64,000 bases of DNA. Origin: Acholoe squamosa (lineage: Eukaryota; Annelida; Polychaeta; Phyllodocida; Polynoidae). Position 1 is the stretch's first letter, and every line of letters begins with the position of its first letter. This document shows positions 24,946 through 35,149 of this stretch, piece after piece. The notes under the pieces are model-generated. The model searched no databases. It saw only the letters and a program-made list of their open reading frames with translations, and was not told where the DNA came from. Made by a program: the position numbers and the translations under genes. The stretch covers positions 17,410,324 through 17,474,323 of the forward strand of contig OX439037.1 of NCBI GenBank assembly GCA_949317995.1, given 5' to 3'.

Positions 24946-25515
24946 TCAGACTACCGGGATTAAAAAAAATGGTTCCAATATGGATCTACCCTTCGGGGCA
25001 GAATCCACCAGCCTATGCTGGGAACCCATCCTCACAGTCAAAATAAAAATCGGAGGCCCCAAATTTCCATGTTTCTAGCATCAGGTTGTATCAAACTAAG
25101 AGGCAATCGCATGACTTCTCGTTGTGTAATTTTTTATTCACCGTCGGCTTCACGTCCACAGACAGATTTACTCAAGATTTTTAAAGCCTCGTTAAAAAAA
25201 CAGGTTAGTAAAGCTGCTGCTTAGTATTGTGCGAATCATCGATTACTGAGTAGGGTTTAATCTAGGACTTTTCCTGATTCTAACCTTTACCGTTGGAACG
25301 AGTGTTGAGCCTCGGGGCGGGTTACTATCACCCCCTCCTAGCCCGCCGTCCTTTGATGTGGCTTGGCCGACCGGGCTATTAACCCGTTTCCGTCGGCGTC
25401 TGCCTCCCATCACTTGTGACGGTGTGGATGCAGGAGCCAGAGTGTTTGCTCTGGGTTTCCTTTCATCCTCGACACTCGCTGACCGTTCCTTTGATGAGCC
25501 TTGGCGCTTAAGCCT
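24946..25515. other. Unassigned gypsy-internal segment
   Basis: A GC-richer stretch between the LINE tail and the integrase tail. Frames at 25015-25224 and 25358-25549 are short and unrecognised. It probably belongs to the gypsy element, as both sides do. Confidence 0.35.
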
Positions 25516-26394
25516 CGCTCAAGTCATAGGTCCGGCCTGGAGTGACTGATCTTTGACTTCAATCGAAACGTTTCGATGTGAAGTTTGTTCAATCGTTAGC
25601 ACCTTCGAGGGGGGGTCGGACTTCCGACATCCCTTCAAAGGCTGTTTAGATGTTTTCGACTTATCTCGACGAGCCGGTCGACCACGGCGCCGCTTTGATG
25701 GTTTACTGGCATCCAACACCTCCACCTCGCTCAGTTTTCGAGCCTTTTGCTGTCGTTTTCGATGACCCTGCGTAGTTTGTTTTTTAGACTGAACTTCCGG
25801 TCGCTACCTTTCGATCTCTATTTCGACTTGTCCAGAAACAGACTTAGCCCTTTTTGTAGCCTTACGAGAAGGTGAATCATCATCAAGTTGTGGTTGCAAC
25901 AACTCGACAGTTTGTGATAGTTCTACGCCCAACCACCGGCGCACTCTATCAACATTGCTCTTTTGCAACTGCCTGCGGGATGATCGAAGTAATAATGTCG
26001 ACTCAGAGAGGACAGAATCCACTACGAACGGCCCACCCCAGTTGGGAGCAAGCTTCATAGCTGCCTTGGGGGTGTGGTACCTCACCACCTGTTCCCCAAC
26101 TGAGTACCTTCTCTGCTTTAGCCCATAGTCATACCCGACCTTCTGGCGTTCCGCAGATTTACCTAGATTTTCTCTTACCATGCTGTAACTCTCTCTCAAT
26201 CGGTCTCGAAGTTGTTCCACGAAAGTGACGGAACAAGGGACTTCGAGTGGGTTCTCGATTGAGCCAAAAATCACATCCACTGGCATGAGAATTTCTTCCC
26301 CGAAGACCATCATATTTGGACTGCATCCAGTAGAACTGTGTTCAGAGCTGTTATATGCGGACACCACATACTTCGCCTGTTCATCCCAGTCGTC
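25516..26394 (-). pseudogene. Gypsy integrase, C-terminal part
   Basis: The frame 25804-26415 continues the integrase that is cut at 33650. It has HMDDWDEQAKYVVSAYNSS and STGCSPNMMVFGEEI, the conserved block after the catalytic Glu in Ty3/gypsy integrases, then a chromatin-type GPF/Y-like segment (NWGGPFVVDSVL). The first few residues of that frame come from the terminal repeat of element 1, not from integrase. Past the stop at 25804 a shifted frame (25519-25725) encodes a basic tail with KRRRGRPARR, like an AT-hook; it is likely the original C-terminus. Confidence 0.85.
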
Positions 26395-26782
26395 CATATG
26401 GTCGATAGGCACCACTTGTCGTCATTTGGTCATTCTGCCTTCTGTGGTTAATAAATCAGTGAAAATAATATATACACCTGTCATTATCATTCATTCTGAT
26501 AGCCCAGGGTTAGAGCTACATGGGGAACCCTAGTTTTCCATACATCTGAAGGATATTTTGGGAGTGAGGGGCCTAGAACTACCCAAAAAAACTCGTTTTT
26601 TAGGCAAAAAATCGAAAAATCCACATTTAGAGATAAATAAAAAAAAAATTACTGGTAGGAGGGCCCATAGATATTTCTAGGCAAATGTATAATTAGTCTA
26701 AGAAATTTTGAAGAACTTTTAGGTATGTATAGACTTAGTTATTTATTTTCTGTAATAAGAAATGTGGTTGGTTAATTTTCGA

Positions 26783-27193
26783 GGCGATTCGTCTCACGCC
26801 CAAAGATGGGGGTCTAGCTATAATATACACACAGTGCATGGTCTATCTATACCATCCATTTTCTCTGCAAACTTATACTTGTATATGAGAAAAAGAAAAT
26901 TAGAGTCTGGGTCCTGCAAAGAGCAGAACAGAATGATTGATGTACGGTGGGGTAGTCTGGGGCTGAAGCAGAGGGCGAATCGTCTCACGCCCTCAATTTC
27001 TATATATATATCCAAATTTTTTAGGGTTTTTATATTTAACCATCCTTATTCATATCACAAAGCACCTACATATCAAAGGTATAAGACATGTCAAGGGCAT
27101 TTTCCTGCTAGCTCCATAGCAATAGATATCACTATACAAAGGCAGAGGTCGACCCGGAGCGAATCGTCTCACGCCCAGCGATTCGTCTCACCC
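26783..27193 (+). repeat. Element 1 word cluster, left (four copies)
   Basis: Copies of GGCGAATCGTCTCACGCCC or close variants start at about 26783, 26974, 27157 and 27177 (the last two adjacent), all in the same orientation, upstream of the ORF1 transcript start region. Confidence 0.95.
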
Positions 27194-27240
27194 CCTGGCG
27201 GTTTTCGCTAGAACTAAACCTATGACCCGCCATCTGGTGT

Positions 27241-27308
27241 AAAAGACAGGAACGTTACGGACGCAGGCGCTTTGGAAGTTTGTCGCCGGTCGACTAAACG
27301 TTTTCAAG
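27241..27308 (+). promoter_or_regulatory. Probable 5' noncoding exon of ORF1
   Basis: A GC-richer stretch ends at TTTTCAAG followed by GTAAGAAAT, a good splice donor. The intron would run to TTCTTGCAG before the ORF1 Met at 27737. Two word copies in reverse orientation (27526-27544 and 27686-27704) lie within this intron. Confidence 0.45.
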
Positions 27309-27736
27309 GTAAGAAATTGATGAAAAATTATGCTTTAAACCATTAATTTTCAAGAAATTTGATTAAATAATGTAGAAAACATGCTATAGACTGTATTGAT
27401 CGAGCTAAGTGTGGTAATTAGGGCTGTAAATCACCTCAGCAACATGTAAACATTACGCTCGGCCGATCTGGTTCACTTTCTGCCGTTAGTCTTATGTAAA
27501 ATGAAGGCAGAGGTATGTCAGTGTCGGGCGTGAGACGATTCGCCTGTCTCAATGAAGTTTGTTTGTACTGCATATTTTCTGGTCTGACCTGGCCTGGCAT
27601 TACCATATCATAAAGAATACTAACACACACCCTGTCTTGTCCATTTGGTACACTTATCCCATGTTAGGCATAGTCTGTAGGTGTCGGGAGTGAGACGATT
27701 CGCCCATGTATGTTTTTTTATAATCTATTCTTGCAG

Positions 27737-28948
27737 ATGCCTTACAAAGACCCAAAATCCCCAGCGGCCTTGGAGAGTGCTCGTAAACGGTCGAAGAGGT
27801 CTTATGACAAGAAAAGACAAACAGAGGAGAAGAAGATGGCCAAGAGGTTGTCAGATGAGGTAACTTTACCTGTTATGTAACTTAAGGAAGTATATTGGAA
27901 GTATATTGACACTAAGTTATCACTAAGAATTATTATTTTATTATGATTCTTAAATTATCTTATTCTTATTCTTTCAGAAATACAAACCAAAGAGGAAGGG
28001 CATTGATGAGCTGGACCCAGAGCTCCAGGAACGTCGCCGCGAATCAAAGAGAAGGTACAAAGCGAAACTGAAAAGGGCCAAAGGTTTGTACCTGTACTAT
28101 GAGTCCTGTTCCAATAATAATAATGATCATGATAATAATAATAATAACAACAACAACAATGATAATAATAATGATAAATAACAATAACAATGATAATTAT
28201 GATAATCAAATGATAATTATAATAATGATAATAATTTAAGTCTTGTCACTTTTTATAATATTTTAAATGAAGATGCTGCACGTGAGGCCGAAGCCGAGGC
28301 AGCACCTGAGGCCGAAGCCGAGGCAGCACCTGAGGCTGAAGCTGAGGCAGCACCTGAGGCAGCACCTCTGCCAGCACCTGAGGCAGCACCTCTGCCAGCA
28401 CCTGAGGCAGCACCTCTGCCAGCACCTGAGGCAGCACCTCTGCCAGCACCACAACCCGAAGAGCCCGTAGCTGGACCTAGCCACCAAACTCCAACTCCAA
28501 CAAAAGGCAAAGGGAAAGGTAGAGGGAAGTCGTCCCGTAGAGTGCAGGGAGTGGAGGCAGAGCCTGCCCTACCCCTTCCCGAGAAGCGGCGTAAGCCAGA
28601 TCCTGGCTCTGCTCGGTGAGTAAAACATAAAATTTATTTCCCCCCATCTTTTATTTGTAATACATGAAGCACCTTGTCATTTCATTCAATTTTTTTTTTT
28701 GTGTGTGTCTATGTTGTTTTTTTTCTGTTAAAAAGAATTTTTCCTTTTCTTCCAGCAAACATTTCACAAGATCAAAATCAACTCCCCCTGTTAAGCCCCT
28801 GCCCTACCCCCACCCCATTGCTACCATGGAGAATATTGTGGACAGGACCTGGGAAGAAGGGAAGAAGAAGAAGAAGAAGCCACTTTCTCCCACTAAAAGT
28901 CCGAGGACGAAATTTGCCCATTCTCTAAACCTGAGGAAGAAAAATTAA
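27737..28948 (+). CDS. Element 1 ORF1: spliced basic protein, likely DNA-binding (254 residues)
   Basis: Four coding exons fit both frame and GT-AG rules: 27737-27859, 27978-28083, 28273-28615 and 28756-28948 (765 nt with the stop). The N-terminus (MPYKDPKSPAALESARKRSK) and exon 2 are rich in Arg and Lys and probably helical, like the basic N-terminal regions I associate with proteins carrying the ORF2 signature in other animals. Exon 3 is dominated by an EAAPLPAP-type low-complexity repeat; exon 4 ends in a KKKKKK-containing tail. The second intron of this set is a (GATAAT)-like microsatellite (about 28110-28245). Role is inferred: binding the repeated 19-bp word or assisting transposition. 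It could also be spliced to ORF2. Confidence 0.7.
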
Positions 28949-29215
28949 TATTTAACTGCATTTAACATAATCTAAGAAAGTTCTTATATATATACATGTA
29001 TGTACAGACAGCAAGGTGCTTCTATTTAAGAGATGTAAGATGTAACATGTACACAGATATTTAAAAGTCTATATATATATATATATTTTTCTACCCAAGA
29101 AGAAGGAATGGCCTAACTTATATAAATGCTGTAAATGCTATAAAAGTACTATATTAGATCTATTAAAGTCATTTCTCTCACCTTTAATAAAAGGTATTTC
29201 TCGTTGAACCATAGC

Positions 29216-29480
29216 GTTATGTGTTTGCTTCATGATTTTTTTAGGTCTTAACTCTATCCAGGAAACATTGCACAACAGGAGAATCGTCTCACGCCCGAAC
29301 GGTCCCAACCTCTGGTTAGAACCGTCCACCTTTTTCCCATACATCTGCTGCTGCAGGCGAATCGTCTCACGCCCGAACGGTCCTAACCACTTGAAAGAAC
29401 CGTCCACCTTTTTCTTATATATTAGCTGCTGGAGGCGAATCGTCTCACGCCCGTGTGTTTGGTCATTTCTTTGGTAGTAA
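29216..29480 (+). repeat. Left copy of the ~260-bp direct repeat flanking ORF2
   Basis: It begins GTTATGTGTTTGCTTCATGA and holds three copies of the 19-bp word (29279, 29356, 29434), each but the last followed by GAACGGTCC...GAACCGTCC, an imperfect hairpin. It is repeated at 32470-32735. Confidence 0.92.
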
Positions 29481-29498
29481 CCCTTCTCACATAGAGAT

Positions 29499-32243
29499 TT
29501 GACTCAGTTCTTATGGTTCACTTCTTTTATCAATTACAGTCTTGTTGTCGCCTTGCCGTTCTCTCGCCAGAGTAAGGCAAGGGCAATGAAGAAGGAGCTG
29601 GATGCTGCACAACAGGAAGTAGCACAGCTACGTAAGCAGCTTGCTTCAGCAGCTGCTGCGGCTATGCGTCATCAAGGTGACCCAACCACTCCAAGGGCCG
29701 CAAGTGTACCGCGGCAACCTACCACTCCAAGGGCCGCAAGTGTACCGCGGCAACCTACCACTCCAAGGGCCGCAAGTGTACCGCGGCAACCTACCACTCC
29801 ACGGGCCGCAAGTGTACCGCGGCAACCTACCACTCCAAGGGCCGCAAGTGTACCGCGGCAACCTACCACTCCACGGGCCGCAAGTGTACCGCGGCAACCT
29901 ACCACTCCAAGGGCCGCAAGTGTACCGCGGCAACCTACCACTCCAAGGGCCGCAAGTGTACCGCGGCAACCTACCACTCCAAGGACTGCAACTCTCCCAC
30001 CACCATCTAAGCAACAACCTCGTCGTCCAGTAGTGAGATTCTTTCATGCGCTGAGAGGAGAGACCCCACCTCCTGGGTTTGATAATCATGAACCAGCAGA
30101 TCCACAGGTGATCCCACCCCCTGGTTTGGAGGGTCATGAACCAGCAGATCCACAGCCACAAGTGGAAGCTGCACCGGTTGAACCAGCACCAGCTCCACAG
30201 GCAATCCCACCCCCTGGTTTGGAGGGTCATGAACCAGCAGATCCACAGCCACAAGTGGAAGCTGCACCGGTTGAACCAGCACCAGCCCCTGCATCCCCAT
30301 TGACACTTACGATGAACAACATGGAGGAATTGAACATCACTCCGACAAGTGATAGGGTGAAGGCCTTCCTCACCCTACAAATTGCTGCCAGCCAGGTGAA
30401 GGCGAGTTCTGTTGATGTGAAGAAAGGCCTGTTCCGGGAGCCTGTGGCCGGCAAAAATTATCATGGAACACTTGGCTTGCTCGCGGAGACCGTACAAATT
30501 TCTCGTGATTATATATGGAAAGAGAAAGAGCCGAGCACCGCCAGAATCGATAAAAGGGAGGCCACTAAACAATCTATTATTGACTTCATGAAGCGTGACG
30601 ATAACTCTTACATGTTGCCAGACAAAAGACACCAAACCAAAAATCAGCAGCGTTACGCTCTTGGAGATACGTTAATTAATCTACATAGGAAGTACTGCTC
30701 AGAATTCGAGAACATGACCCTAGAGTATTCCACCTTCAGGAGAGCCAGACCATGGTACATCAAACTCAATCACTTCCTAAAACGCAGCGTCTGTTTGTGC
30801 AAGGCACATGCAAATATGTCACTTATGATGGACGCTGTTCCAACCCTACCGAAGAGCACCACTGCCATGACAAACAACTATACTGATGAGGCCATAGAGA
30901 TGGAGCTTCAAAAGATGAACAAGGAGATGGTCTCATACAAGCAATGGGAACGGGTGAGCAAGAAGGTGGAGAGCATAGTTGACAAGAAAATTGTGACCAA
31001 GGAAGTCCATCACACTAAACTAGTCACCAAGTCAGAACCAAAAGAGGTGTTCATAAAGACCTTCCTTGCTGCCCTGCCAGGGTTCCGTGCACATTGTGGC
31101 AGAGTTGAGGCGCAGTACCGTGAGATGAGGAGGCTGGAGGAAAATCTGCCAGTGGGCCATGCTGTCATTCTAATGGACTACTCCGAAAACTGGAACTGTG
31201 CCTATCTGCGTGAGATCACCTCAGCCTACTATTCGAAGGATCAGATAACCATACATCCTATGGTGGTGAAAATACGATCACCAGAAGGCCTCCTCATAAC
31301 TCACACATACGTAGGTGTGACATCCGTTACCTCCCACTCCTTTCCAACTACCTTCACATTCATACAGAAACTTATAGAAGATATCAAGGCATCATTTTCA
31401 TATGTGACATCCATACACTTCTGCACGGACAGTCCCTCCTCACAGTACCGTAATAGGCACGTGATTCAGATGCTTCTAAGGTTTACCAGTACCTTCGGCC
31501 TCGTCGCAGCATGGAATTGGCTCGAGGCCGGGCACGGGAAAGGCCCCTGCGACGGGGTCGGAGGAGCTATGAAGCGCCTGGCTGACCGCATCGTAAAGAC
31601 CAATCAGATCATCCAATCGGCAGACAACTTTGTGGAGAAGGTTGCACCAGCAACCAAGGTCCAACTTGTCCAGGTTACATCCAGGGAAGTGATGGAGTCA
31701 ACAAAAGAGGTTGAGGACTGGGACAGCCCAGGTGTGGCTGGGCTTATGGAAATGCACCAAGCATGTGCTTTCCAAGATGCCATCTATGTCCGGCGCACCT
31801 CATGCTACAGAGCTTGCTGCATGAGCACTGGGCAGCTTGTACCGGGGTGTGCCGGATGGTACAAGACCAAGGTTGTGGCAAAGGAGGAGGAAGACGTCTG
31901 TGAAGACTCGGATGAAGAGTTCGACTTTGAGGGGGAGTCAGGCTACGACACTGAGGACGAGCTTCCTCTAGCCCATCTCCCCAACTCTGAGGACAGCTCT
32001 GAGGAAGACACCCCTCTTGCCAACCTCAAGGCCAACATGGAGGATGACCTCCCTCTTTCTCAGGTGAAGGCACGACTTGCTGCTGAGAGTGACAACGATG
32101 ATGTCCCCCTCCCTCAGCTAGTTAGGTCGAGGGTAGCCAAGTCGAGGGCAACCAAGTTGAGGGCAACCAAGTCGACCTCCGCCAAAACCAAGGCCACCAA
32201 GGAAGTCCAAGTACATCTCCGCAGGTCATCGCGGAAGAAGTAG
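29499..32243 (+). CDS. Element 1 ORF2: candidate DD(E/D) transposase (914 codons)
   Basis: Part of the N-terminus may be intronic: TTTATCAATTACAG at about 29525-29538 is a good acceptor, and the Met at 29586 (MKKELDAAQQEVAQL, coiled coil) is an alternative start. Then come about nine copies of a 12-residue repeat (TTPRAASVPRQP; 29686-29990), two to three copies of a PPPGLEGHEPADPQ repeat, and the conserved body. The body has RPWYIKLNHFLKRSVCLCKAH, ILMDYSENWNC (D560), CTDSPSSQYRNR (D644) and WLEAGHGKGPCDGVGGAMKR (E676, D685). The order and spacing fit an RNase H-like nuclease. From memory, similar unnamed proteins occur across cnidarians, arthropods and deuterostomes, but I cannot tie them to a named superfamily. 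The C-terminus is acidic, then Arg/Lys-rich. Confidence 0.8.
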   Translation: MTQFLWFTSFINYSLVVALPFSRQSKARAMKKELDAAQQEVAQLRKQLASAAAAAMRHQGDPTTPRAASVPRQPTTPRAASVPRQPTTPRAASVPRQPTTPRAASVPRQPTTPRAASVPRQPTTPRAASVPRQPTTPRAASVPRQPTTPRAASVPRQPTTPRTATLPPPSKQQPRRPVVRFFHALRGETPPPGFDNHEPADPQVIPPPGLEGHEPADPQPQVEAAPVEPAPAPQAIPPPGLEGHEPADPQPQVEAAPVEPAPAPASPLTLTMNNMEELNITPTSDRVKAFLTLQIAASQVKASSVDVKKGLFREPVAGKNYHGTLGLLAETVQISRDYIWKEKEPSTARIDKREATKQSIIDFMKRDDNSYMLPDKRHQTKNQQRYALGDTLINLHRKYCSEFENMTLEYSTFRRARPWYIKLNHFLKRSVCLCKAHANMSLMMDAVPTLPKSTTAMTNNYTDEAIEMELQKMNKEMVSYKQWERVSKKVESIVDKKIVTKEVHHTKLVTKSEPKEVFIKTFLAALPGFRAHCGRVEAQYREMRRLEENLPVGHAVILMDYSENWNCAYLREITSAYYSKDQITIHPMVVKIRSPEGLLITHTYVGVTSVTSHSFPTTFTFIQKLIEDIKASFSYVTSIHFCTDSPSSQYRNRHVIQMLLRFTSTFGLVAAWNWLEAGHGKGPCDGVGGAMKRLADRIVKTNQIIQSADNFVEKVAPATKVQLVQVTSREVMESTKEVEDWDSPGVAGLMEMHQACAFQDAIYVRRTSCYRACCMSTGQLVPGCAGWYKTKVVAKEEEDVCEDSDEEFDFEGESGYDTEDELPLAHLPNSEDSSEEDTPLANLKANMEDDLPLSQVKARLAAESDNDDVPLPQLVRSRVAKSRATKLRATKSTSAKTKATKEVQVHLRRSSRKK

Positions 32244-32446
32244 ATGATGCTTGTGTACTAGTGTATTTACCTTTCATCCATCCTGAGCATTTCTCCATGA
32301 GCCTCCACTTGTATTCCCTGGTGGACAGGTAGGTCCGGCTTCCCCATTTGTGTGGTGCGGCCAGGGGACTGGTGGAGACTTATGAAGGAACGCTCAGGAT
32401 GGATGAAATTTTGTATAAAGTTGTATATATATATGCTTCTACGACA

Positions 32447-32735
32447 GGAGAATCGTCTCACGCCTGAACGTTATGTGTTTGCTTCATGATTTTTTTTAGG
32501 TCTTAACTCTATCCAGGAAACATTGCACAACAGGAGAATCGTCTCACGCCCGAACGGTCCCAACCTCTGGTTAGAACCGTCCACCTTTTTCCCATACATT
32601 TGCTGCTGCAGGCGAATCGTCTGACGCCCGAACGGTCCCAACCACTTGAAAGAACCGTCCAACTTTTTCTCATATATTAGCAGGCGAATCGTCTCACACC
32701 CGTGCGTTGTGGTCATTTCTTTGGTGTTAACCCCC
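32447..32735 (+). repeat. Right copy of the direct repeat flanking ORF2
   Basis: From about 32470 it matches 29216-29480 closely, including three word copies (32533, 32611 with one change, 32683). A further word copy at 32447 precedes it. Microsatellite (TAATAG)-like sequence follows at about 32825-32885. Confidence 0.92.
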
Positions 32736-33041
32736 CCCTGTAGTAGTAGTTATACCATTATCGGAGAATTGTATGTTGTACCCTGTACACACCCCTTGCA
32801 TGTATTAATCGTTAAGAGAGGGGTAATAATGATAATAATAATAGTAGTAATAATAGTAATAGTAGTAATAGTAATGATAATGATGAAATGTTACGCAGTT
32901 AATAAATGTTATTACATGTTCAACTGTTGTTCAACTATCATCCTTTCATAGCCCCTTTATGGTGAGAATCATGTTTGGTCATTTCTGGGGGCTTAACTGG
33001 GGGCTTAACTGTCCTGCAGTGTTGGTACCGTCATGGGGCTA

Positions 33042-33454
33042 GGGCGTGAGACGAATCGCCTGTCGGGGCGATTCGTCTCACGCCCTGGACAGGAGCTCTA
33101 GTGGTCTGATGCTTTCAGGCAGGCCTAATAACGATATAGCAAGATGAACTCATGGTCATACCTTACTTATTCATAAATAAATAAATAAATTTATTCCATT
33201 TTACATTTAGTTATGGTATTTGATAGGAAGGGGTGTAGGATGTACTGGTGTTTCCTCGTACCACATAAAATTTCAACATTTTCTCTCACACTGCAAAATG
33301 ATGGACATCAAAGCCAATGTATATGTTTTATGGTCCATATTATCAGGTTAGCTGTCTATTTTCATAACCATTCGCAATAACTAAGTTAGATAATATATTA
33401 CAAGGTCTTAAGGCATCCCACAATACACAGGGTTAGGGCGTGAGACGAATCGCC
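33042..33454. repeat. Element 1 word cluster, right subterminal (three copies)
   Basis: A reverse copy (33042-33060) and a forward copy (33067-33085) form a near-perfect palindrome around TGTCGG; another reverse copy lies at 33436-33454, about 170 bp from the element end. The stretch between 33100 and 33430 shows no gene. Confidence 0.93.
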
Positions 33455-33655
33455 CCGTCACTTTTCAATCTTGGACATGCCTTCTTCACCAGGGTGGTGT
33501 AAGTAGAGTTTTCATATTTAACCTACCCCAATATGTGGATGTTATGGTCCAATCCCTGTAGTATACACACAAAAAAACTTTAACATGTCCTACTATATTT
33601 ATTCTGGGGCCCCTCCCACCCCAAATGACGACAAGTGGTGCCTATCGACCATATG

Positions 33656-34647
33656 TTTGTCTACCAACATAGACTCTGAATCAATGTTCTATTGAACCTT
33701 TCTACCTGACCATTGCTCTGTGGTCTGTACGGATTGGTTCTCTGTTTTACAATTGTCAAATATTCACACATCTCAGAGAAGAGTCGAGACTCGAATTCTC
33801 GACCTTGGTCGGAATGCAGAAGCAACGGGACTCCAAAGGTCAAAACCCATTCGTCCACGAAGGCCTCTGCACAGGTCTCTGCTGTGTGATTTGGTAGGGG
33901 AATAGCGCGTACATACTTGGTGAAGTAATCCTGGATTACTTACATGCAAGTATTCTTGTTTGGCGTGGGTGCAAATCCCGAGATGATATCCATAGCTATC
34001 CTCCCGAATCTCACCCCGAACAACTCTTGGTGCAGAGGAGACTTACCCATGCCCTCGCCGGGCTTTACCAGGCAACAGGTAGGACAATGCCGAACCGAAC
34101 GACCTATGTCCTTTCCCATTCCGGGCCAGTAATATCTCCTTTTCACTTTTTCGAGCGTTCGTTTACGACCAAAATGTGCCGCTGTTCGGTGTCCATGGCA
34201 AAAGAAGAGTACCTCGCCCCTCAGTTGGCGTGGTACAACTACTTGAATCGTGCGTCTAGCTCGACCCGCCTCGACTTTCCAACGACACAACAAGCCTTCA
34301 CGGAAGGTTAATAGAGGCCATTGCCCTACTAATTTTCGTACCTCGGCGCTCTCGATTGATACATCAGGCCTAGTGGGTTTAGCCCCCTTAACTAGCCATT
34401 CAGCAACTCGTTTGATGTCGGCGTCCGCTTTCTGAGCATCAATGAGTTCATCGAGAGACCAAAATGCAACACCCACCCGGCTGTCTACTAAACTACTTAC
34501 AGCTGCCAAAACAGCATTATGACTGCCGCAGTCTGTGCAATCCGACCTCTGGCATAGCCGCACAGGGATACGACTAAGACCATCGGCGTTTAGATGCTTG
34601 GCCCCACTTCGATGTTCGATCTTACAGTTTTCGAGACCGAACTCCAA
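33656..34647 (-). pseudogene. Gypsy integrase, N-terminal and catalytic part
   Basis: The HHCC zinc module is complete (HRTAAHFGRKRT ... HCPTCCLVKPG), followed by the first catalytic Asp in FGRIAMDIISGF. An in-frame stop breaks the protein next to CM (about 33944). The frame then resumes with the second Asp (HSDQGREF) and the Glu (PQSNGQVERFNRTL). A one-base shift occurs just before the CATATG where element 1 is inserted. The upstream end of the 33940-34647 frame includes the RNase H tail (NADGLSRIPV). Confidence 0.9.
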
Positions 34648-35149
34648 AAGGTGGGCCAGCCACCTCCCATCATCCCTTCAGCTTCTTTGAAATTCAGGAG
34701 CCATTTCAAAGACGAATGATCGGTATGGATAGTGAAGTTACCACCATAGAGGTAGTGCCTAAACTTCCTGGTGTACACGACAACCGCCAGCAGTTCCCTT
34801 TTGGTGGTGCAGTAGTTCCATTGTGTTTTACTTAGAGTGTTGCTAGCAAACGAGATCGGGACCTCTGCTCCATCCTGCACTTGGGATAGAACAGCCCCGA
34901 TCGCAGTATTACTAGCGTCAGTGTCGAAGATAAAACGACCGTCGGGTGTGGGGAATCGAAGTACAGGTGTCTCCTTGAAACCACCCCCGTATCCAACATC
35001 TCCTTAAGTTGTTCATCCGCCGCAGCTTTCTTGCTGAGCAGAATCCTTCTATAAGGGACTCGGATAGGTTGTGCGTCACCCGTGTCGATGTTATGCAGAC
35101 ATCGATCGGTGCGCTCTAACGGTTCATCTGGGGATTTAAAGACATCCAC
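34590..35149 (-). pseudogene. Gypsy reverse transcriptase/RNase H with the RT palm deleted
   Basis: The RT start is present (QPIRVPYRRI, LKEMLDTGVV), but the sequence then jumps near 34985 straight to the RT/RNase H linker (ETPVLRFPTPDGRF in a shifted frame) and RNase H (DTDASNTAIGAVLSQ, then TDHSSLKWLLNF). The fingers-palm core including the YxDD motif is absent. Another frameshift separates RNase H from integrase at about 34650. Polymerase activity is impossible from this copy. Confidence 0.9.

Larger units (their letters stand above)
26395..33655 (+). mobile_element. Element 1: autonomous-type DNA transposon, unclassified superfamily (7,249 bp plus CATATG duplication)
   Basis: The ends are perfect inverted repeats of 29 bp: 26401-26429 starts GTCGATAGGCACCACTTGTC and 33621-33649 is its exact complement. 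CATATG lies outside each end. Removing the insert and one CATATG rejoins the integrase sequence, apart from a one-base frameshift just upstream. Because CATATG is palindromic, the exact boundary (6-bp duplication or shorter duplication with longer ends) is ambiguous. The insert encodes a spliced ORF1 and a long ORF2 with a DD(E/D) signature, and it holds 16 copies of a 19-bp word in noncoding DNA. Both ORFs look intact, so it may have been active recently. Confidence 0.9.

Noticed and set aside
28246-28510. Frames rich in VLPQVLAE, GAASGA or HLCQHLRQ
   Set aside because: They are other-frame readings of the EAAPLPAP repeat in ORF1 exon 3.
29646-30254. 202-codon and 101-codon minus-strand frames
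   Set aside because: They are antisense of the 36-nt tandem repeat in ORF2.
26401-33649. Kyakuja-Dileera-Zisupton or Plavaka family for element 1
   Set aside because: The 6-bp duplication could fit Plavaka, but I do not see the cysteine-rich and catalytic blocks I associate with those transposases. A profile search would settle it.
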